Notes: generated by a model not told the origin, from the sequence alone. DNA of 64,000 bases from Oscillospiraceae bacterium (GCA_009782405.1 WRJC01000001.1:1-64000), one strand, 5' to 3'; counted from the stretch's first letter, positions 8,613-17,867 are shown. Numbers and translations: made by a program.

Positions 8613-9311
8613 ATGGGAAATATGGAAAAATACAAATACAGGGTCGAGACGCACCTGCACACGAGCCAGGCGAGCGCCTGCGCGGCGAATACCGGGGCTC
8701 AAATGGCAAGGGCTGCCAAAGAGGGCGGGTTTTGCGCCATCGTGGTGACAGACCATTTTTTCAACGGGAACACCGCGATTCGGGGCGACAAATATTCGTG
8801 GGACGAAAAGATATCGCTTTTTATGAGAGGGTACGAGGACGCGAAAGCCCAAGGGGACAAAATCGGCCTCGACGTGTATTTCGGCTTCGAATACAATTAC
8901 TGCGGGGCGGAATTTTTGATATACAACTACCCCGAAAAAAAGCTGAGGGCTTATCCCGGGATCATGGCCGGCCAAATCGAAACCGTGCTGGGGAATATGA
9001 GGGCAGAGGGAGCTTTCGTGATCCATGCGCACCCGTTTAGGAGCGCTCCGTACATACCGGCCCCGGCCAAGCTTTTTCCCGAATGCACGGACGCGGTCGA
9101 GGTGGCGAACACCCACAACAAGGACGCCGAACCGGATCGGCTCGCGCTCGGATACGCGGTTAAATACGGCTTGGCCAAATTCGGGGGCTCGGACGCGCAT
9201 TCGGCGGATCCGCAAAGCGGGGGCATGATGTTTGCGCGGCGGCCAGCCTCGCTTGGCGAGCTCATCGATATGGCAAAAAAAGGCGACTGCGAAATTCTCG
9301 GGCAGAGATAA
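8613..9311 (+). CDS. PHP-domain metal-dependent phosphoesterase
   Basis: The frame from ATG 8613 gives 232 residues (ATG 8622 is also possible). It carries the metal-binding motifs of the PHP superfamily in order: HLHTS near residue 12, VTDH near 45, a Glu in the FGFEYN strand, HAHPFR near 140 and GSDAHS near 190. PHP proteins hydrolyse phosphoesters, for example histidinol phosphate, 3',5'-bisnucleotides or nucleic-acid ends. Its length and single-domain form do not single out HisJ or a nuclease. It lies nine bases after pgsA and just before cysS, so it is co-transcribed, but the link is not obviously metabolic. Confidence 0.82.
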   Translation: MGNMEKYKYRVETHLHTSQASACAANTGAQMARAAKEGGFCAIVVTDHFFNGNTAIRGDKYSWDEKISLFMRGYEDAKAQGDKIGLDVYFGFEYNYCGAEFLIYNYPEKKLRAYPGIMAGQIETVLGNMRAEGAFVIHAHPFRSAPYIPAPAKLFPECTDAVEVANTHNKDAEPDRLALGYAVKYGLAKFGGSDAHSADPQSGGMMFARRPASLGELIDMAKKGDCEILGQR

Positions 9312-9332
9312 ATTTAAGGAGGGCAAAAAAGC

Positions 9333-10790
9333 ATGCAAGCCAAAAAACCGATCTATGTCTACAGCGAAATCACAAAACAAAAGGAGATTTTTTCGCCGAT
9401 AAAAGAGGGCGAAGTGACCATGTATGTCTGCGGGCTCACGGTCTACGACTATTTTCACGCGGGCAACGCGAGGTGTTTTGTTTTGTTCGACTTTGTCAGG
9501 CGGTTTTTGGAATATATGGGATACAAAGTGAACTATGTGCAAAACTTCACGGACATAGACGACAAGATGATAAAAAGGGCAAATAGGGAAGCCATAACCG
9601 TGGTTGAGCTCGCCGACAGGTTTGTGGCCGAATACCAAAAAGACGCCGAAGCGCTCGGAATACGCCCGGCGACATATCATCCAAAAGCCACGGAGAACAT
9701 GGCCGAAATCATAGAGATCATAGGGCAGCTGATCCAAAAAGGCCACGCCTACGCATCCAAAAAAGACGAAAACGGCAACTCCGGAGTTTTCTTTTCGACT
9801 AAGAGCTTTGCCGATTACGGCAAGCTCTCCAATATGAACACGGACGACCTCGAAACCGGGGACAGGGTCGATGCGGATATCGTCGAGGAAAAAAGGGATC
9901 CGCTCGATTTCGCGCTTTGGAAAGCCAAAAAAGAGGGCGAGCCCTCGTGGGTCTCGCCCTGGGGCGAGGGCAGACCGGGCTGGCACATCGAGTGCTCGGC
10001 GATGGCAAAAAAATATTTGGGTGAAACCATCGATTTCCACTGCGGCGGGCGGGATCTCCGCTTCCCCCACCACGAAAACGAGATCGCCCAGTCCGAGTGC
10101 GCCTGGGGCAAGCCATTTGCCAGATACTGGCTGCACAACGGCTTCATAAACATCGAGGGGGCGAAGATGGCCAAATCCTCGGGCGTCATGTTCACCGCGC
10201 GGGAGATAGGCGAGAAGTACGGGTATATGCCCCTTCGGTTTTTCGTATTGGCCTCGACCTACAGGGCCCCGGTGAACTTTTCGGAGGAAGTGATCAAAAG
10301 CGCCCAAAACGCCTTGGACAGGATATTCACCTTCGGCGAAAACATAGGCTTTTTGCTAAAAAACGCCGATTCGGTCGAAAAATCGGACGATGCGGCGCAA
10401 ATCGGCGAAATTTTGGCGTACAGGGAAAAATTCATCGACGCGCTCTGCGACGATTTCAACACGGCCGATGCGATCTCCGTGCTGTTCGACTTTATACGCG
10501 AGGCGAATATAAAAACCGCCGGAGCGGACGCGAAGCCTTCAAAAAAACTGCTGGAAACCATAAAAGAGCTGTACGGCGAGTTTTGCGGGCTGCTCGGGTT
10601 TGTGCCGGAGGCAATCGGCTCGGATATTTCGGACGATTATATAAACGAACAGATCGAAAAAAGAATTGCGGCAAAAAAATCAAGGGATTTCAAGGCGGCG
10701 GACAAAATAAGGGAAGAGCTCAAAGCCTTGGGGATAATAATCGAAGATACGCCGTCGGGCACAAAATGGCGGCGGGAAAAATTCACATAA
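9333..10790 (+). CDS. cysS: Cysteinyl-tRNA synthetase
   Basis: This class I aminoacyl-tRNA synthetase charges tRNA-Cys in the cytoplasm. At 485 residues it has the normal length. Residues 31-46 give the zinc ligand Cys33 (YVCGLTVYD) and the HIGH-type motif as HAGNAR. HIECSAMA supplies the next zinc Cys, and the catalytic KMSKS loop is KMAKSSG near residue 278. The start ATG 9333 follows AAGGAGGG. It is 21 bases downstream of the PHP gene and ends 26 bases before the third URO-D gene, in one transcription block. Confidence 0.97.
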   Translation: MQAKKPIYVYSEITKQKEIFSPIKEGEVTMYVCGLTVYDYFHAGNARCFVLFDFVRRFLEYMGYKVNYVQNFTDIDDKMIKRANREAITVVELADRFVAEYQKDAEALGIRPATYHPKATENMAEIIEIIGQLIQKGHAYASKKDENGNSGVFFSTKSFADYGKLSNMNTDDLETGDRVDADIVEEKRDPLDFALWKAKKEGEPSWVSPWGEGRPGWHIECSAMAKKYLGETIDFHCGGRDLRFPHHENEIAQSECAWGKPFARYWLHNGFINIEGAKMAKSSGVMFTAREIGEKYGYMPLRFFVLASTYRAPVNFSEEVIKSAQNALDRIFTFGENIGFLLKNADSVEKSDDAAQIGEILAYREKFIDALCDDFNTADAISVLFDFIREANIKTAGADAKPSKKLLETIKELYGEFCGLLGFVPEAIGSDISDDYINEQIEKRIAAKKSRDFKAADKIREELKALGIIIEDTPSGTKWRREKFT

Positions 10791-10816
10791 AAAAACAAAA
10801 GCGGAGGGAAACAGAA

Positions 10817-11893
10817 ATGGCGGACAAACTAACATCGAGGGAAAGATTTTTGCGGATGTACCAACATAAGGAGGCCGACAGGGTGCCGATAACGGACGGC
10901 CCGTGGGGTTCCACGATCGAGCGCTGGCACAGGGAGGGGATGCCCCAAAACATCAGCTGGGTGGACTATTTCGGGGCGGACCACGTTTTCGGCGTGGGGT
11001 CGGACAACTCCCCGCGATACGAACACAAAGTGATCGAAGACACGGAAGAGTATGTCATTTTCACTTCCGGCTGGGGAGTGACTCAAAAAACTTGGAAACA
11101 CAAGGGCGGAACCCCGGAATTTTTGGATTTCACCGTCACGGACAGGGAATCCTGGCAAAAAGCCAAAGAACGGATGACCCCGTCAAAAGACAGGATCAAC
11201 TGGAACCACTTGAAGGCCAATTACAAAAAAGCCCGCGACGAACAGGGCGCCTGGATTGTGGGGGGGCTGTGGTTCGGCTTCGACATAACCCACTCATGGT
11301 TTGTGGGCACCGAGAGGGTTTTGATGGCGCTGGTCGAGGATCCCGAATGGTGCATGGATATGTTCAACCGCGAACTCGACTTGGGGCTGGCCGCGCTCGA
11401 GATGATATGGGACGAAGGCTATCATTTCGACGAGATCAATTGGCCCGAGGACATGGGATACAAAAACAACCTGTTTTTCTCGGTTCAAAAATACATAGAG
11501 CTGCTCAAGCCCCTGCACAAAAAAGTGATAGACTGGGCGCATGAGAGGGGAGTGTACGTGAGGCTTCACTCCTGCGGGGACATAACCCCCTTGGTGCCGC
11601 ACTTTTATGAGATCGGTCTCGATGCGCTGAATCCCTTAGAGGTCAAGGCGGGGGTGGACCCGATCGCCCTAAAGAAAAAGTTCGGCGACAAAATGACCTT
11701 CCACGGCGGTATAAACGCCGTTTTGTGGGACGACAAAGAGGCGATCTCCGAAGAGATAAAACGGGTGCTTCCGATCATGAAGCAAAACGGCGGATATATT
11801 TTCGCCTCGGATCACTCCATACCCGACGCGGTGAGCCTTGAAAATTTCCGGCATATAATATCGCTTGTCAAAGAAGTGGGAAGCTATCAATAA
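10817..11893 (+). CDS. URO-D-fold (MtaA-like) protein 3
   Basis: Translation from ATG 10817, after GGAGGG, gives 358 residues. The N-terminus has the family pattern RERFLRMYQHKEADRVPI, and near residue 249 the zinc-type motif LHSCGD is intact, followed by FHGGINAVLWDD. It is closest in layout to protein 2 (both have PWG near the start) but keeps the H-x-C-G motif. It lies directly before an extracellular solute-binding lipoprotein gene, which suggests that an imported or scavenged compound is the substrate. Methyl transfer or demethylation is inferred from the family, not shown. Confidence 0.8.
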   Translation: MADKLTSRERFLRMYQHKEADRVPITDGPWGSTIERWHREGMPQNISWVDYFGADHVFGVGSDNSPRYEHKVIEDTEEYVIFTSGWGVTQKTWKHKGGTPEFLDFTVTDRESWQKAKERMTPSKDRINWNHLKANYKKARDEQGAWIVGGLWFGFDITHSWFVGTERVLMALVEDPEWCMDMFNRELDLGLAALEMIWDEGYHFDEINWPEDMGYKNNLFFSVQKYIELLKPLHKKVIDWAHERGVYVRLHSCGDITPLVPHFYEIGLDALNPLEVKAGVDPIALKKKFGDKMTFHGGINAVLWDDKEAISEEIKRVLPIMKQNGGYIFASDHSIPDAVSLENFRHIISLVKEVGSYQ

Positions 11894-11911
11894 AGGAGGA
11901 AAATATTACAA

Positions 11912-13399
11912 ATGAAAAAATTGCTGTTTTTGCTTTTGGCGGCCGCAATTGCCGCATCGGGTCTTTTGGCCTCGTGCGCGAGCAATTCCGGCGATGCCAA
12001 AACCACCGACGAGGCGGGGGCAAATGACGCGCAGCAGGGTTTGGAGGGCGAAGATGAGGCGACAGAGCCGCAATTTTTGCTCGAACTGCCCGAAGGCGCA
12101 AATTACGGGGGATACGAGTTCAAGGTTTTGACGAGGGGCGACGAGATGCACCAGTACCCGCTCCATTCAAGGGACATCATCGCCGAGGAGGAAATCGGCG
12201 AACCGATCAACGACGCAGTTTTCAAGAGGAACATAATCGTCGAGGATTTGCTGAATATACAGATGACGATGATAGCGCTCGACGAGGGCGACGAAACCAG
12301 GCCGAATCAAGCGGTCAAAAAAGCGGTCGCCGCCGGCGACGATATGTACGACCTGCTGATGACCCACGAGATATATTCGGCGCCCACCGCGCAGAGCGGA
12401 TACCTGATGAACATGGCCAACATACCATACATCGACTTCTCAAAGCCTTGGTGGTGCAAGAGCGCCACGGACGACCTCTCGTTTGGCAACAAGATATTTT
12501 TGGCGCTGAGCGATTTTTCGGTGAGTTCCAACGACCATGCCTACATCGTGCTCTTCAACAAAAACCTGCACCAGGAATTCGCCCTTGACAACCTGTACGA
12601 AGCTGTCCTGTCGAACAAATGGACTTTTGACGTCATGTACGACTTGATAAAGGACGTGAGCAAAGATTTGAACGGCGACGGAAAAATGACCATAGACGAT
12701 TTGTACGGCTTGATTCTGGGAGGGGGGCAGCTCAACTTTTTTTACGCCGGGGGAAACACCGTGATGAAAAAAGACGAGAACAACATACCGTATTACGATA
12801 TTTTGACCGAGCGCGCGATTTCGACTTTTGAAAAGGCGTATGACATATGCGTGGGCGATCACACGTTTTCGTTTTCGGACTGGAACGACGTGAAAGTGCC
12901 GCCGACATTCGCCGAAGGCCACGGGCTTTTGATGACCACGCAGATAGGCATCGTGCCGCAGCTTAGGGACATGGACGTGGATTTCGGCATAATCCCCTAT
13001 CCCAAACTCGACGAACAGCAGGAAAAATACGCGGAATACGTGGACGGCCACGCGCAGCTCATGTCGGTGCCCATTACCGTGCAGGACACCGAAAAAGTGG
13101 GCGCGATAATCGAGGCGCTTTCATATTATTCGCGCGAATACGTGGTGCCCGCGTACTATGATATAAACCTCAAAACCAAATTCTCGCGCGATGCCGAATC
13201 CTCCGAAATGCTCGACATAATCATGGAGGGCCGCGTGTTCGATTTCGGCTATGTTTACGACAACTGGGTGGTGGCCTTCAAGTTTGCCGACCAGATAAAC
13301 GCCAAAAAGCGCGAGTTTGTCTCCATAATCGAAAAGAACCTGCCCGCCGCCGAAAAGCAGCTCGTGAAAATCATCGACGCATATGAATCGATCGATTAA
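11912..13399 (+). CDS. Extracellular solute-binding lipoprotein (ABC importer component)
   Basis: The 495-residue protein starts at ATG 11912 after AAGGAGG. Residues 1-24 are a lipoprotein signal ending in LLASC, so Cys25 is the likely lipidated residue, and a low-complexity acidic linker follows. The rest matches the family 1 solute-binding layout seen for sugars and oligosaccharides, including a late stretch on conformity of alpha-helices (QDTEKVGAIIEALSYYSRE). No permease or ATPase gene is beside it, so it must use membrane parts encoded elsewhere. It is co-directional with the URO-D gene before it and may report or feed that pathway. Confidence 0.8.
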   Translation: MKKLLFLLLAAAIAASGLLASCASNSGDAKTTDEAGANDAQQGLEGEDEATEPQFLLELPEGANYGGYEFKVLTRGDEMHQYPLHSRDIIAEEEIGEPINDAVFKRNIIVEDLLNIQMTMIALDEGDETRPNQAVKKAVAAGDDMYDLLMTHEIYSAPTAQSGYLMNMANIPYIDFSKPWWCKSATDDLSFGNKIFLALSDFSVSSNDHAYIVLFNKNLHQEFALDNLYEAVLSNKWTFDVMYDLIKDVSKDLNGDGKMTIDDLYGLILGGGQLNFFYAGGNTVMKKDENNIPYYDILTERAISTFEKAYDICVGDHTFSFSDWNDVKVPPTFAEGHGLLMTTQIGIVPQLRDMDVDFGIIPYPKLDEQQEKYAEYVDGHAQLMSVPITVQDTEKVGAIIEALSYYSREYVVPAYYDINLKTKFSRDAESSEMLDIIMEGRVFDFGYVYDNWVVAFKFADQINAKKREFVSIIEKNLPAAEKQLVKIIDAYESID

Positions 13400-13428
13400 A
13401 ATTTGATCGAAAAATTTGCAAAAATTTG

Positions 13429-13456
13429 TTGCATTTGTGAAAATAAGTGATATAAT
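13429..13456 (+). promoter_or_regulatory. Promoter of the CBM9-like protein gene
   Basis: TTGCAT at 13429-13434 and TATAAT at 13451-13456 are 16 bases apart, 57 bases before the start codon and after the end of the lipoprotein gene. Confidence 0.7.
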
Positions 13457-13512
13457 ATATGTGGCGCCCCGCATTGCGCCAAACAATCATATAATATTTT
13501 GGGAGGATAAAA

Positions 13513-14412
13513 ATGAAAAAAATCTTGACTTTCGCGCTTTGCCTTGCGATGATGATCGCGCTGGCAATCCCCGCAATGGCCCTCATCGACATAAATGCCC
13601 CCAAGGCGACAATCGTCATCGATGCCCAGCGAGACGACGCCTACGGGGACCCCGTCGATATTTCGGCCATACGCGACAGCGACGAACCCAGCGCGCCCGG
13701 GACCGGCTGGGTGGCATGGGACGAAAACAACTTGTACTTCTACGTGGAAGTGAGGGACACGACTCCAAACTACAATCACAGCAACCCATGGGAAACCGAC
13801 TCCGTGGAAATCTTTATCGATTGGAACAGCATCGGAGGCGACGACATCGACAACGACGGAAACCCCTATTGGCAGATAAGGATCCACGCCGCCCCCAACG
13901 GAGATTTGGACGGCGAACAGGTTTCGGGCGGAGGCAACTTTGTGAGCATGGGCGGCGATTATGCGGATATACCGTTCGCCGCGAGAATTTTCGACGGCGG
14001 ATATGCGATCGAGGCCGCCATGCCCATCGCGCTTGCCCCCGGAAGCAAACCGTTAGTGGAGGGCGGGACGATCAAAATCGGTTTCCAAATCAACGACAAC
14101 CAGGAAGACGCGGGCAGAACCTCGATGGCATTCATCATGTCCGACGAAGATACCGGCAACGAGTGGCAGTGGCCGCACGCGCTCCGCGGGGTGCTCACGC
14201 TCGGGCCGGCCCCCGCCGTACCCGTAGTCGAAGAACCCGAACCTGAACCCGAACCCGAAGCGGCCGTCGAAGCTCCCGCCCCGGCGCCCGTTCCGGAACC
14301 CGTCGCCCCCGCCCCGACGACAGGCGACAGCACGGCAGTATTCGTCATTTTTGCCATGGCACTGGCAGGCGCGTTCATCGCGGCAAAACGCGCAGGCAAG
14401 AACAGGGCATAA
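13513..14412 (+). CDS. Wall/membrane-anchored CBM9-like carbohydrate-binding protein
   Basis: The 299-residue protein starts at ATG 13513 behind GGGAGGA. It has a signal peptide (about residues 1-23), then a single beta-sandwich domain resembling carbohydrate-binding module family 9, with WVAWDENNLYFYVEV followed by WETDSVEIFID near residues 75-105. A Pro/Glu/Ala linker (about 237-275) leads to APTTGDS, a hydrophobic segment and a basic tail. That end looks like a sorting signal, but the motif deviates from LPXTG. It has its own promoter and terminator, so it is a single-gene unit. No catalytic domain is present, so a binding or scaffolding role is inferred. Confidence 0.75.
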   Translation: MKKILTFALCLAMMIALAIPAMALIDINAPKATIVIDAQRDDAYGDPVDISAIRDSDEPSAPGTGWVAWDENNLYFYVEVRDTTPNYNHSNPWETDSVEIFIDWNSIGGDDIDNDGNPYWQIRIHAAPNGDLDGEQVSGGGNFVSMGGDYADIPFAARIFDGGYAIEAAMPIALAPGSKPLVEGGTIKIGFQINDNQEDAGRTSMAFIMSDEDTGNEWQWPHALRGVLTLGPAPAVPVVEEPEPEPEPEAAVEAPAPAPVPEPVAPAPTTGDSTAVFVIFAMALAGAFIAAKRAGKNRA

Positions 14413-14424
14413 TTGAAAGCAAGC

Positions 14425-14463
14425 AAAAAAAGGGGCGGCGATCCAAAGCCGTCCCGTTTTTTT
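14425..14463. terminator. Bidirectional intrinsic terminator
   Basis: GGGGCGGC (14432-14439) pairs with GCCGTCCC (14448-14455), one G-T pair, flanked by an A-run and a seven-T run. It serves the CBM9-like gene and the convergent ABC permease gene. Confidence 0.9.
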
Positions 14464-14481
14464 GTTTTGTTTTTGCGAAGA

Positions 14482-16113
14482 TCACGCCGTCACCATTTCG
14501 CGTTTCCTGTAAAAAACGAAACCGGCGGCAGTCAATGCAATGGCAATCGCCGTCATGACGATGAGCGGAACATAATCTATATCGACCAGGAGAACTTTCG
14601 AGACGTGTTTTAGCGGGGCTATGCCCAGCAGCCAGTCCGGCAGCCCGATGACCTCCCCGATGAACGAAGAAAAACAAACAAACCCGTAATACCCCCATAT
14701 CGCGCCGGAAAATTTCGGAAGCGCCCCGACCAAAAACACGGCGATGCCTATCATCACCCACAGGGCGGGAAGATAAGCCAGATTCGCCTTGAACAGATCT
14801 GCAAGCGAAAACGGGCTCGCGGCCCCCGTGGGCGCGTAAATGCCCGCCGCCGTCGCGCACGGGATCAGCGCGCTCGAAAGGTAAGCTATTGCAGTATAGG
14901 CGGCGAGGTATCTGCCACGCGGGACCACGCGGGACAGCACATGCTCGGCGCGGTGGTCTTTTTCTTCGCTTCTGGGCTTCATTGCGGCCAAAAGCAGGGG
15001 GACGATGGCGATCAGCGTCATCATCGAAGTCACAAACGACATGAAATATGTCTGGACTATCGATTCTTTTTCGGCGCCTGTGAGCGTGTCGACAAGCTCT
15101 TTCGGCATCCCGAGTATCTGCAAGTATTCCGGGCTGTCGCCCACGAATGTGCCGATGTCCCCGATTATCGACCCGTAGGAAGCTCCCAGCGAAAACATCA
15201 CGATCACCCACACGATGACGGTGTTGCGCAGCAGGCGGAAGCTGAGCCCGAAGTTCGAGCGCAGGAAAACCGAGGCCTGCTTTTTGCCCGGCCGCGCGGG
15301 TATGAACCCCTGGTCCAGGTCGCGTATGGAGTTGAGCCGGTACGCTGCGGCTGATATGGCGGCGGATATTGTTAACAGGACAAAAATGGGCCACCAGCGG
15401 TTTTCGATATATGCCTGGGCGCGGAGCACAAGCCCAAGCGGGGATATGCAGGACAATATTTCGCTATTTTGCATATCTCCGGCCGCGCGCAGCATATAAA
15501 AAACGCCAAGAGCCAAAAAAGAAAAGCCCGCCGCGCCGCTTCTGCTTGTGGAGAGCTGGCAGAACAGGGCGGTCACTGCCGCGAACGCAAGCCCGCCCGC
15601 TCCGACCGCCGCGCCAAACAGCATCGACCCGGCAAAACCCATGTTCGCCACGCCCATGGCGGCGAGCCCGAGCCCCGTAGACAAACCTAAAACCGCATTT
15701 ATGATCAATGCGGTGAGCATCGCGGCGTTCAAATTGGCCAATCGGCCGACCGGAAGCGAGCGCACCACTTCCGCGCGGCCTTTTTCCTCGTCGGCGCGCG
15801 TGTGCCGCACCACCAAAAATATGTTCATGACAGCTGCGGCGATCACCACCCAAAGCAGCATCATGCCCGTGTACATCGCGCCTTCGGTATAGTTGTCGGC
15901 GCCGTAGACCGGCCCCATCATGGCGACCATCACGGGGTTGTCGAGCGTGGCCACGAACTGCGCCCTGCCGTCGGTGTCGAACATCCCGCTCATCGCCGGC
16001 GCCAAAGCGGCCGAAAACAAAGCCAAGATCACGATCCAGACCGTCGATGTCACAATTTCGCGTTTGAGCATGAAGCGCACAAGCTTTCCTGTATTCTCAA
16101 AATTGCCGCGCAT
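14482..16113 (-). CDS. ABC exporter membrane subunit
   Basis: The start is placed at ATG 16113, eight bases after GGGGGTG; a TTG at 16119 overlapping the ATPase stop is an alternative. The 543-residue protein has about 12 hydrophobic segments in two similar halves. It opens with a cytoplasmic helix (LVRFMLKREIVTSTVWIV), and charged loops such as RHTRADEEKGRAEVVRSLPVGR resemble permeases of the tetronasin/antibiotic-resistance type. It works with the ATPase encoded directly upstream. Substrate is unknown; drugs, peptides or lipids are typical for this class. Confidence 0.82.
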   Translation of the reverse strand: MRGNFENTGKLVRFMLKREIVTSTVWIVILALFSAALAPAMSGMFDTDGRAQFVATLDNPVMVAMMGPVYGADNYTEGAMYTGMMLLWVVIAAAVMNIFLVVRHTRADEEKGRAEVVRSLPVGRLANLNAAMLTALIINAVLGLSTGLGLAAMGVANMGFAGSMLFGAAVGAGGLAFAAVTALFCQLSTSRSGAAGFSFLALGVFYMLRAAGDMQNSEILSCISPLGLVLRAQAYIENRWWPIFVLLTISAAISAAAYRLNSIRDLDQGFIPARPGKKQASVFLRSNFGLSFRLLRNTVIVWVIVMFSLGASYGSIIGDIGTFVGDSPEYLQILGMPKELVDTLTGAEKESIVQTYFMSFVTSMMTLIAIVPLLLAAMKPRSEEKDHRAEHVLSRVVPRGRYLAAYTAIAYLSSALIPCATAAGIYAPTGAASPFSLADLFKANLAYLPALWVMIGIAVFLVGALPKFSGAIWGYYGFVCFSSFIGEVIGLPDWLLGIAPLKHVSKVLLVDIDYVPLIVMTAIAIALTAAGFVFYRKREMVTA

Positions 16114-16115
16114 GG

Positions 16116-17012
16116 TCAAGCACCCCCGTTCGCGCCGTAATGCCGCATGAACAGGTCTTCAAGGGTGGGCGGGGCGCTTTCGAATTTTTTGACGTTGTAC
16201 TTTGCGATATATGAGACCACGCTTCCCATTTGCTCCGAATCGACCTGGAAGGAAATCCCGCCCTGATGTTGGGCGACGTTGTGGACGCCTTTTTGCGCCG
16301 ACAGCCCCTCTACCGGCGTTTCGGTTTCGATTGTCATCGTGACCCGCGTGAGATGGCGCATCTCGGCGAGCGTGCCGGTGTCGGCGATCACGCCCTCGCG
16401 GATGATGGCGATCCTGTCGCAGAGCTTCTCCACTTCGGACATGATGTGGCTGGAAAGGAAAATGCCTTTGCCCGCTTTTTTCAACTCGAGCACGCACCCC
16501 TGGAACACTTGCTCCATCAAAGGGTCGAGCCCGGAAGTCGGCTCGTCGAGAATGTACAGGTCGGCTTCGGAGGCGAAGGCCGCGACAAGCGCCACTTTCT
16601 GCCGGTTGCCTTTTGAGTATGTGCGGCACTTTTTCGACGGGTCGAGCTCAAACGCCTCGAGCAGCTTTTCGCGCCGCTCCTTGTCGTGCTTTCCGCGAAG
16701 GCTGACAAACAGGTCGATCACTTCCCCTCCCGTCAAATTCGGCCACAGGTTCACATCTCCCGGCACATAAGCGATCCTTTTGTGGATCTCAACCGCGTCT
16801 TTCCAGGCATCCATGCCAAACACCTTCGCGCTTCCCTCCGTGGCCTGCAAAATTCCGAGCAGCACGCGGATAGTCGTGGTCTTGCCCGCTCCGTTTGGGC
16901 CGATATATCCGAACACCTCTCCCTCGTTTACCTTCAAGTCTATACCGTCAAGGGCGGTAAACTTGCCGAATCGCTTCGACATCCCAACGGTTTCCAAACT
17001 CAGAGCCGCCAT
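16116..17012 (-). CDS. ABC exporter ATP-binding subunit
   Basis: This 298-residue protein couples ATP hydrolysis to the permease encoded next. It has Walker A GPNGAGKTTT near residue 39, a divergent signature YSKGNRQKV near 138, Walker B LYILDEPTSGLDP near 157 and a switch His (SSHIMSEVE). The degenerate signature and ~80-residue C-terminal extension are usual in the CcmA/DrrA-like exporters. It starts at ATG 17012 behind AAGGAGG, 22 bases after the TetR gene, and its stop overlaps the alternative permease start. Confidence 0.93.
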   Translation of the reverse strand: MAALSLETVGMSKRFGKFTALDGIDLKVNEGEVFGYIGPNGAGKTTTIRVLLGILQATEGSAKVFGMDAWKDAVEIHKRIAYVPGDVNLWPNLTGGEVIDLFVSLRGKHDKERREKLLEAFELDPSKKCRTYSKGNRQKVALVAAFASEADLYILDEPTSGLDPLMEQVFQGCVLELKKAGKGIFLSSHIMSEVEKLCDRIAIIREGVIADTGTLAEMRHLTRVTMTIETETPVEGLSAQKGVHNVAQHQGGISFQVDSEQMGSVVSYIAKYNVKKFESAPPTLEDLFMRHYGANGGA

Positions 17013-17034
17013 TGTTTTTTCCTCCTTTTGAAAT

Positions 17035-17643
17035 TCATTTTTTGTAAAAATGCCTTTTCATCAAATCGAGAAGGGCATAAAATTCTTTTACGAAAGAATC
17101 GACGTCGTCCATATTGATATTTTCCGCGAAACTTCCCGCAAAACCTTCGCTTGCCCACACAAAAAACTTATCCAGCAATTTAGGGTCGATGTCGTCGTGA
17201 AATTTCGATACATCGGTTCCTTCCATCAATATTTTGTCGCGGTCGTCAAAACCCTTGTTCGTGAGCGTTTCAAGGATGTCGGCAACTTCGCTGTCGGTTT
17301 CGCGATACAGCTTCGCCAAAAACGAAAGAATTGCGGGGTGTTTTTTCATCATGGCTATTTTTACCTCTGTCGCCATTTTTATCTTGTCGAAAAAATCCGC
17401 GACTTCTTTGTCAACGCCTTCCTCCACCGCTTCCATCAATATTTTTCCGCACCGCTCCGCCAAGAACAGATAAAGATTTTTTTTGCTGCCAAAATAATAC
17501 ATCACCATGCCTTTGGCTATGCCCGCTTCTTCGGCAATATCGGCGATCGAGGCTTTCTTGTATCCATTTCGGCCGAAAACAACAAGCGCGGCGTTTATGA
17601 TATGTTCCTGTTTTTGTGCGCGAAGGGTAAAAAAACTGTCCAC
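17035..17643 (-). CDS. TetR-family repressor of the ABC exporter operon
   Basis: The start is GTG 17643 because GGAGG lies seven bases upstream; an in-frame ATG further upstream has no ribosome site and overlaps the promoter. The 202-residue protein has an N-terminal helix-turn-helix (about residues 15-55, with ASIADIAEEAGIAKGMVMYYFGSKKNLY) and a helical ligand-binding domain. TetR proteins block transcription until a small molecule binds. It is the first gene of the TetR-ATPase-permease operon, and an inverted repeat between its promoter and start is the likely operator, implying autoregulation with the exporter's substrate as possible inducer. Confidence 0.9.
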   Translation of the reverse strand: MDSFFTLRAQKQEHIINAALVVFGRNGYKKASIADIAEEAGIAKGMVMYYFGSKKNLYLFLAERCGKILMEAVEEGVDKEVADFFDKIKMATEVKIAMMKKHPAILSFLAKLYRETDSEVADILETLTNKGFDDRDKILMEGTDVSKFHDDIDPKLLDKFFVWASEGFAGSFAENINMDDVDSFVKEFYALLDLMKRHFYKK

Positions 17644-17662
17644 ACCCTTACCTCCAATATAT

Positions 17663-17691
17663 AGAACGATATGAACAAACCGAATCGTTCT
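17663..17691. promoter_or_regulatory. Probable TetR operator
   Basis: AGAACGAT (17663-17670) and ATCGTTCT (17684-17691) form a perfect 8-base inverted repeat with a 13-base spacer, just downstream of the -10 box. A third half-site, AACGAT, lies at 17713-17718 between -35 and -10. Confidence 0.75.
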
Positions 17692-17697
17692 AAAATC

Positions 17698-17726
17698 AGT
17701 ATACCACATCAAAACGATTAAGTCAA
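17698..17726 (-). promoter_or_regulatory. Promoter of the tetR-ABC operon
   Basis: TTGACT (17726-17721) and TATACT (17703-17698) on the minus strand have a 17-base spacer. The probable operator overlaps the transcription start. Confidence 0.85.
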
Positions 17727-17814
17727 GGGGTTTTTAAAATTTATTTTTGTTTTTTTGCATGACGATATATAGTCAGACTTTATACAAAAGGGAAACAAAC
17801 AACTAAAAAGCAAA

Positions 17815-17836
17815 CGCCGAAATAAATATTTCGGCG
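17815..17836 (-). terminator. Terminator after the PotD-like gene
   Basis: CGCCGAAA (17815-17822) pairs with TTTCGGCG (17829-17836). On the minus strand it is followed by TTTGCTTTTT, fitting the end of the minus-strand operon. Confidence 0.75.
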
Positions 17837-17867
17837 AAAACGATTGAATTTGAATTAAAATTTCACA

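Noticed and set aside
8574..10307. Long minus-strand frame opposite the PHP gene and cysS
   Set aside because: Both genes on the plus strand are certain by motif, and the minus frame has no recognisable domain.
4380..11893. True haem-pathway hemE
   Set aside because: The N-terminal motifs and the H-x-C-G zinc site match the methyltransferase-like branch, and no haem genes are nearby.
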